From contig NZ_FNAJ01000017.1 of the NCBI RefSeq assembly GCF_900101905.1, forward strand, positions 102,257 to 166,256: DNA of 64,000 nucleotides. The letters are read 5' to 3'. The DNA comes from Myxococcus virescens (GTDB lineage: Bacteria > Myxococcota > Myxococcia > Myxococcales > Myxococcaceae). This document shows positions 59,921 through 64,000 of this stretch, piece by piece; positions within the stretch are counted from its first letter, which is position 1; each line of letters starts with the position of its first letter. Position numbers and translations under genes: made by a program. The notes beneath the pieces were generated by a model. That model did not search any database. It was not told the origin of the DNA and saw only the letters and a program-made list of their open reading frames with translations.

Positions 59921-62764
59921 TCACTCGATGGGAACATTGACCAGCTTGGCTACATTGTCTTCCGTGATGTCGACCACCACGGGCTTGGTCGTCTTACCGT
60001 TGAGCTTGAACGAAATCTTCCGCTTGCCCACCGGTAGCATCAACGGACTGCCAAGTGTCACCGGTGTCTGGCGATTCGTCTTCTTCCCATCGACGTAGAT
60101 GTCCGCGCCCGCCGGCTTTGTGCTGCAGGCGAACTTGCCCATCACCTTGGGGGCCCTCGGCGGCTTGGGGGCAGGTGGAGGCTTGGGCGCAGCCTGGGGC
60201 GGCGGCCGCACGTTGGCCACGGTGGGCTCGGGCTGCGGCTCCTTCGTCATCTCGAACGCGACTGTGACCTGCTGGCTGCTACCGTCGGCCTTGAACTCAC
60301 CGGAGTACGGCTTGTAGCCCGCGAGCTTCGCGGTGAACGCGTAGGTCTTCCCCACCTCCAGGTTCGCCATGCGCGCGTCTGGAATCCGCCCCAGGCGCTC
60401 GCCATTCACGGCGATCTCCGCGCCGTCATCCCCCTTGAAGACAGCTGCGACCTGGACGGGCGCAGGAGCCGGGTCCGTGGCGGGAGGCGGCGTCTGCCCA
60501 TTGTCGACAGGCGCGTTCTCAGGTGCCTCGTCGCCGCCCGGAGCCTCCGCGGGAGCGGCGGGCTCGGTGGTCCCCGCGGCAATGACGACGCCCGGGTTCG
60601 GCGGCGGTGCCACCGGCGGCTTGTTCTCGGGCGGCGGGGCCGCTTGCGGATCAGCTTCCAGCGGAAGCGAAACGACGATTCTGCTTCCGGCCACGACATC
60701 CACCGTCTTGGCCGCGCTCTGCTGACCCGGAGCGCTCGCGGTGACCCGGTACTGCCCTGCCGGGAGTGCCAGCAGCGTGTTGAGCTGGACCTCCTGGCCA
60801 TTCAGCTGGATGCGCGCGGAAGGGTTGGACGGGGACACCATGAAGGTGACCTCGCCCGTGGACGGCCGGGTGGCCATCACCACGCCGACAACGAGCAACA
60901 GCACGATGGCCGCGGCGGCGGCGAACAGCACCGGCTTCGGCAGCGTCTTGAGGTTGAGCGCGGGCTTCCCCTTGGCGGGGACCTTCGTCTTCGCCTTCGC
61001 CTTCGCGGGCGCAGCGGCCTTCGCGGGCGCAGCGGCCTTCGCGGGAGGAGGCGCCTCCTCCGGGGGGAGGGGAACCGAGCCCGTCACCTCTTCCTCGGGC
61101 TCGTTCAGGTCATCGTGCGGGTAACCCTCGTCACCGTAGTCGTCCTGGGCGTCGTAGCCGGCGCCGCTGTCTTCCTCGGGCGGCTGCTCGTAGTCAGACG
61201 GATCCTCCTCGGGCTCGGGAGCGCGCTTTCCGCCCCGGCCGCGGCCCGCCACGGGTGCTGGCCTGCTGCCCGTCTCTTCGTCCAACGAGGGAGACGAGCC
61301 GCGCGAGCGCGTCGGCGGCGCGGACGGCGCGGGGCCGATCATCGTGGCGCCGGAGTAGGCCTCGCCTTCTTCGTTGCTGATGACGACCTGCGCCTTGGGG
61401 CCACTCTTGCCCTTGCGGGAGGACGTATCGGGCGCGGGGGCGCGCAAGGAGTTGTAGGAACCGGACGTCCCATGGTCCTGGATGGGGTTCTCCGTCCGGC
61501 CCGTGATGCTGTCGTCCACCACGACGCTGCTGTCGGCAACGCGGGTTTCGGGAGACATGAACGCATGCGAGGAGTCGACAATCTGCGTCTTGTCGCCCGC
61601 GCCGACGCCCATATCCTCGAGCTCCTCGGCAGTGGGAGGCGGGATGTAGTCCTGGACAGGCTGCGCCGGCGAGGTGGACGCACGGCCTGCGGGCGTTCCC
61701 GTCACCACCACGGCAGGAGGGGGCGCACGCCGCGCCGCCTGCCGGTTGAACCCGGGAGCCACCGTGATGCCCGAGGCCTCGATCTGGTCGGGGCGCTCGA
61801 TACCGGCATAGCGCTCCATCTTCTCCGCCTCGCGGAGCATGTCCTCGGCGAACGCCTCCTTCATGTAACTGGAGAGGTGCTTGGACGAGTAGATGGCGTC
61901 ACCGGCCAGGAGGAACCGCATCAGGTCCTCGGCCATGTCGGACGCCCACTGGTAGCGGTCCTCGGGTTCGCGAGTGAGCGCCTTGAGGACCACCTTCTCC
62001 AGCCCCTGCGGGATGCTCGGGTTGAACTCGCTGGGGAGCGGAACCTCCGCGTTGCGCACCTTCTCCAGGGTGGAGAAGTCCGACTCGCCGACGAAGAGCT
62101 TCTCGCCCGTGAGCATCTCGTACAGCAGCACGCCCACGGCGAAGATGTCGCTGCGCCGGTCGATGGGCATCCCCCGGACCTGCTCCGGGCTCATGTACCC
62201 GAACTTGCCCTTGAGGATGCCCGCCTGCGTCTTCTGCGAACGGTTCGCCGCCTTGGCGATACCGAAGTCGATGACCTTGACCTCACCCTCATAGGAAATG
62301 AGGATGTTCTGGGGCGACACGTCGCGGTGGATGATGTGGAGGTCCTGCCCGCGGGCGTCCTTCTTCCGATGCGCGTAGTCCAGGCCGTCGCAGATCTTGG
62401 AGGCGATGAACACCGCTTGGGCGGTGGGCATGATCTCCTTGCGACGCCGGTAGCGCTCCAACATGGTCCGGACGTCGCGTCCGGCGACGTACTCCATGGC
62501 GATGAAGTAGGTGTCGTCGTACTTCCCGAGTTCGTTGATGTGCACGACGTTGGCGTGGTTCAGCTGAACGCTGATCCGCGCCTCGTCGATGAACATCGTG
62601 ATGAACTCTTCGTCCTCCGCCATCGTGGGGAGGATCTTCTTGATGGCCAGGATGCGCTCGAAGCCCTCGACGCCGAAGGCCTTCGCGATGAACACCTCCG
62701 CCATGCCGCCGACGTTGATGCGCTCGAGGAGCAGGTACTTCCCAAAGAGGGTCGGCTTCTTCAT
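59921..62764 (-). CDS. Ser/Thr protein kinase with C-terminal PEGA repeats
   Basis: A 947-residue membrane-bound Hanks-type kinase. The kinase domain (9-275) has catalytic K42, HRDVSPQN (HRD at 146-148, with Ser in place of the usual Lys) and DFG at 166-168. A long Pro/Ser/Glu-rich juxtamembrane region leads to a helix at about 606-628 (AAAAAIVLLLVVGVVMA). The extracytoplasmic part has three PEGA-type beta repeats (about 640-700, 778-838, 878-947), each with a glycine-rich turn, plus Pro/Ala linkers. PEGA regions bind surface polysaccharide or peptidoglycan in relatives. It starts 72 bases downstream of a good promoter. Confidence 0.92.
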   Translation of the reverse strand: MKKPTLFGKYLLLERINVGGMAEVFIAKAFGVEGFERILAIKKILPTMAEDEEFITMFIDEARISVQLNHANVVHINELGKYDDTYFIAMEYVAGRDVRTMLERYRRRKEIMPTAQAVFIASKICDGLDYAHRKKDARGQDLHIIHRDVSPQNILISYEGEVKVIDFGIAKAANRSQKTQAGILKGKFGYMSPEQVRGMPIDRRSDIFAVGVLLYEMLTGEKLFVGESDFSTLEKVRNAEVPLPSEFNPSIPQGLEKVVLKALTREPEDRYQWASDMAEDLMRFLLAGDAIYSSKHLSSYMKEAFAEDMLREAEKMERYAGIERPDQIEASGITVAPGFNRQAARRAPPPAVVVTGTPAGRASTSPAQPVQDYIPPPTAEELEDMGVGAGDKTQIVDSSHAFMSPETRVADSSVVVDDSITGRTENPIQDHGTSGSYNSLRAPAPDTSSRKGKSGPKAQVVISNEEGEAYSGATMIGPAPSAPPTRSRGSSPSLDEETGSRPAPVAGRGRGGKRAPEPEEDPSDYEQPPEEDSGAGYDAQDDYGDEGYPHDDLNEPEEEVTGSVPLPPEEAPPPAKAAAPAKAAAPAKAKAKTKVPAKGKPALNLKTLPKPVLFAAAAAIVLLLVVGVVMATRPSTGEVTFMVSPSNPSARIQLNGQEVQLNTLLALPAGQYRVTASAPGQQSAAKTVDVVAGSRIVVSLPLEADPQAAPPPENKPPVAPPPNPGVVIAAGTTEPAAPAEAPGGDEAPENAPVDNGQTPPPATDPAPAPVQVAAVFKGDDGAEIAVNGERLGRIPDARMANLEVGKTYAFTAKLAGYKPYSGEFKADGSSQQVTVAFEMTKEPQPEPTVANVRPPPQAAPKPPPAPKPPRAPKVMGKFACSTKPAGADIYVDGKKTNRQTPVTLGSPLMLPVGKRKISFKLNGKTTKPVVVDITEDNVAKLVNVPIE

Positions 62765-63684
62765 CTCGTGGAGCGGCCCGGCACCGGGAGGCGCGCACCG
62801 CGACAGGCGGTGCGCAGACCGGGCGGAAACCTGGACTCTAGTCGCAGCGCGGACGGCGAGTCAAACATGCACAGCAGCCTGAAACCCCAACGAATCCGGT
62901 AGCTTGAGCCCTCCGAGCACCATCCGGACCTCGCCACGGGAATGTCATGTTCCACGACGCGCGGCGGCAGGGGGGCAGAGGGGGGCTCAGAGGTCTGTTG
63001 GAGCGCGGTCGCAGGTAGGCGCATGTCGCCCGTATTAGCAGGTCGGAGCGCCCCCTGCCTGGGGCACCCAAGCGGAATGCTCCATGATCCGGCGCCAGCG
63101 GGACCGGGCGAACCTGCCACCTGGCTTCGCCGAACTCGAAGCACTACCGGTTGAGTTTTCACCGGGCCCACGAGGCGCCCCCATTTCCCGCGCGCGGCCA
63201 GCCCGGCCCCCGCTAGCGCATTTGCCACTGAGGACTCCGGCACCAGAGCCAAGGCCAAGGAGTGCACACGCGCCTCGCATTCCAAGCCCCCCAACGCAGG
63301 GGCGACGAATGGAGGACCGTCGACACTTCAGCGTCCCAAACGCCCTCCCGAGAAGCGCCGCACCTTCCTGAGCAGCCCTCGGCATTGGGCAGAGGGTGTG
63401 GCTGAGACTCATCAGGCGACCCCGGGCGCTACACGCCCAGGACCGAAGGGGGCACGGCTCCTTCAATGGCGGCGGCCCCCAATCCAAACCAGCGGGAGTG
63501 CAAGCCAGAGCGTCTGCTCGCTAGCGAAACTGCCGCGAATGTCGCCAAGCATCCGCGCGCACCAGTGCGCCCTCCCCTGGCCTTGGAGCTCGCAGGCGCG
63601 ATGGCCGGTGTGCTCCGCGGAGGCACAAGACGCTTGCTCACCGCCCGAAGTTTGGGGCTCGCGCTGCACGACGCCCAAAACAGA
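62765..63684. other. 920-base gene-free stretch before the rRNA terminator
   Basis: I find no convincing gene here. Open frames exist on both strands but lack start sites with a ribosome site, have odd composition, and contain no recognisable domain. The left end holds the kinase promoter (62835-62864). The rest is GC-rich sequence without tRNA folds or long repeats that I can see. It separates the protein-coding chromosome from the end of an rRNA operon. Confidence 0.5.
62835..62864 (-). promoter_or_regulatory. sigma-70 promoter for the PEGA kinase
   Basis: On the minus strand TTGACT (62859-62864) and TAGAGT (62835-62840) are separated by 18 bases, five-of-six and four-of-six matches. The predicted start is about 62828, giving a leader near 64 bases before the kinase ATG at 62764. 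Confidence 0.55.
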
Positions 63685-63719
63685 AAACCCCCGGTGTCCA
63701 CGAGGGACACCGGGGGTTT
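63685..63719 (-). terminator. intrinsic terminator of the rRNA operon
   Basis: A perfect 15-base-pair stem (AAACCCCCGGTGTCC with GGACACCGGGGGTTT) around a five-base loop, followed on the minus strand by TTCTGTTTT. It lies 11 bases after the 3' end of the 5S rRNA, as expected for an rrn terminator. This is the strongest terminator in the window. Confidence 0.95.
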
Positions 63720-63730
63720 CTCAAAAAGAA

Positions 63731-63846
<116 letters not shown>

Positions 63847-64000
63847 AAACAAGCGACAGTGCATACAAAGGGTAAGTTTCAATTCATTGCTGAGCGAAGT
63901 CTCGCTGTGCGCAGTGTGAGTCTTCCAGGCGAGTGCCAAAAGCACTCGAGCCTCGGCCTTGGCCCCGAGTCCCTTACTCCCCTTGAGGGGGCATGCAAGA
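63847..64000 (-). other. spacer between 5S and (outside the window) 23S rRNA
   Basis: The 154 bases upstream of the 5S gene are consistent with the 23S-5S spacer. CGAGTGC (63929-63935) and GCACTCG (63941-63947) form a perfect seven-base hairpin around CAAAA, and two more short GC stems follow at about 63952-63970 and 63976-63989; these could guide RNase processing. I do not see a clear 23S 3' end within the window. Confidence 0.45.

Noticed and set aside
60644..62902. Plus-strand frame of 752 codons opposite the PEGA kinase
   Set aside because: It lacks domains and mirrors the kinase's codon bias.
63035..63487. A 150-codon minus-strand frame in the gene-free stretch
   Set aside because: It has no ribosome site, no domain, and a composition unlike the proven genes nearby.
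62765..63684. tRNA genes in the stretch before 5S
   Set aside because: I found no cloverleaf with a conserved T-arm or a CCA end.

Overview
The window looks like chromosomal DNA from a myxobacterium, most likely Myxococcus xanthus or a close relative. Evidence: very high GC with strong GC bias at third codon positions, FHA proteins and a Ser/Thr kinase with PEGA repeats, many secreted lipoproteins, a candidate sigma-54 promoter, and gene families typical of that lineage. It is almost fully coding. There are 56 complete protein genes plus one cut by the left edge, one 5S rRNA gene at the right end, and no insertion sequence, prophage, CRISPR array or tRNA gene that I can see. The species name is an inference from content, not a database match.

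Layout. (1) Positions 1-15906, all on the minus strand, carry a Tad/Flp-type secretion locus in two blocks. The upstream block (15906 to 8213) encodes two TadE-like and one TadG-like pseudopilin-type proteins with very large exported domains, two secreted proteins of unknown fold, a 75-residue pilin-like protein, a polytopic membrane protein and a lipoprotein. The downstream block starts at a near-consensus sigma-70 promoter (8124-8153) and encodes CpaB, TadB, TadC, two FHA membrane proteins, then exonuclease VII (xseA, xseB) and the start of a response regulator. No TadA ATPase, secretin, TadZ or prepilin peptidase is here, so the machine must be completed from elsewhere. This resembles the split Tad-like 'Kil' predation apparatus known from Myxococcus. 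(2) 16004-18009: an ECF sigma factor and its zinc-finger anti-sigma factor. (3) 18092-22311: a DUF2085 membrane protein, an orphan OppD/OppF ATPase pair, and two stand-alone MshEN-domain proteins that look like cyclic-di-GMP receptors. (4) 22373-28709: a lipoprotein, a TolQ/TolR-type pair, an acyl-CoA dehydrogenase, a two-subunit MaoC-fold dehydratase and an amino-acid-dehydrogenase-like oxidoreductase.

(5) 28932-35555: an HD-GYP response regulator (cyclic-di-GMP breakdown), a HEAT-repeat/cyclophilin lipoprotein, a zinc-ribbon membrane protein, and a MoxR/DUF58 pair. (6) 35756-43251: a SNF2-family helicase, an Smr protein, a small membrane protein, a DUF72 protein, a lipid kinase and AspRS. 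(7) 43489-48520: a metalloprotease-like lipoprotein with an outer-membrane-type partner, a YHS metal-binding protein behind a candidate sigma-54 promoter, RecJ, and another barrel-type protein. (8) 48635-55566: secF, secD, yajC, tgt and queA in the order also known from enterobacteria, with a SpoIID/LytB protein upstream. (9) 55618-62764: small envelope proteins, two tandem KamA-family radical SAM enzymes and a large PEGA Ser/Thr kinase. (10) The last kilobase is a gene-free stretch followed by a strong terminator and a 5S rRNA gene, which is the 3' end of an rRNA operon entering from the right.

The most striking things are the incomplete Tad-like locus with oversized pseudopilins, the paired ATPase-less MshEN proteins, and the canonical/divergent aminomutase pair.
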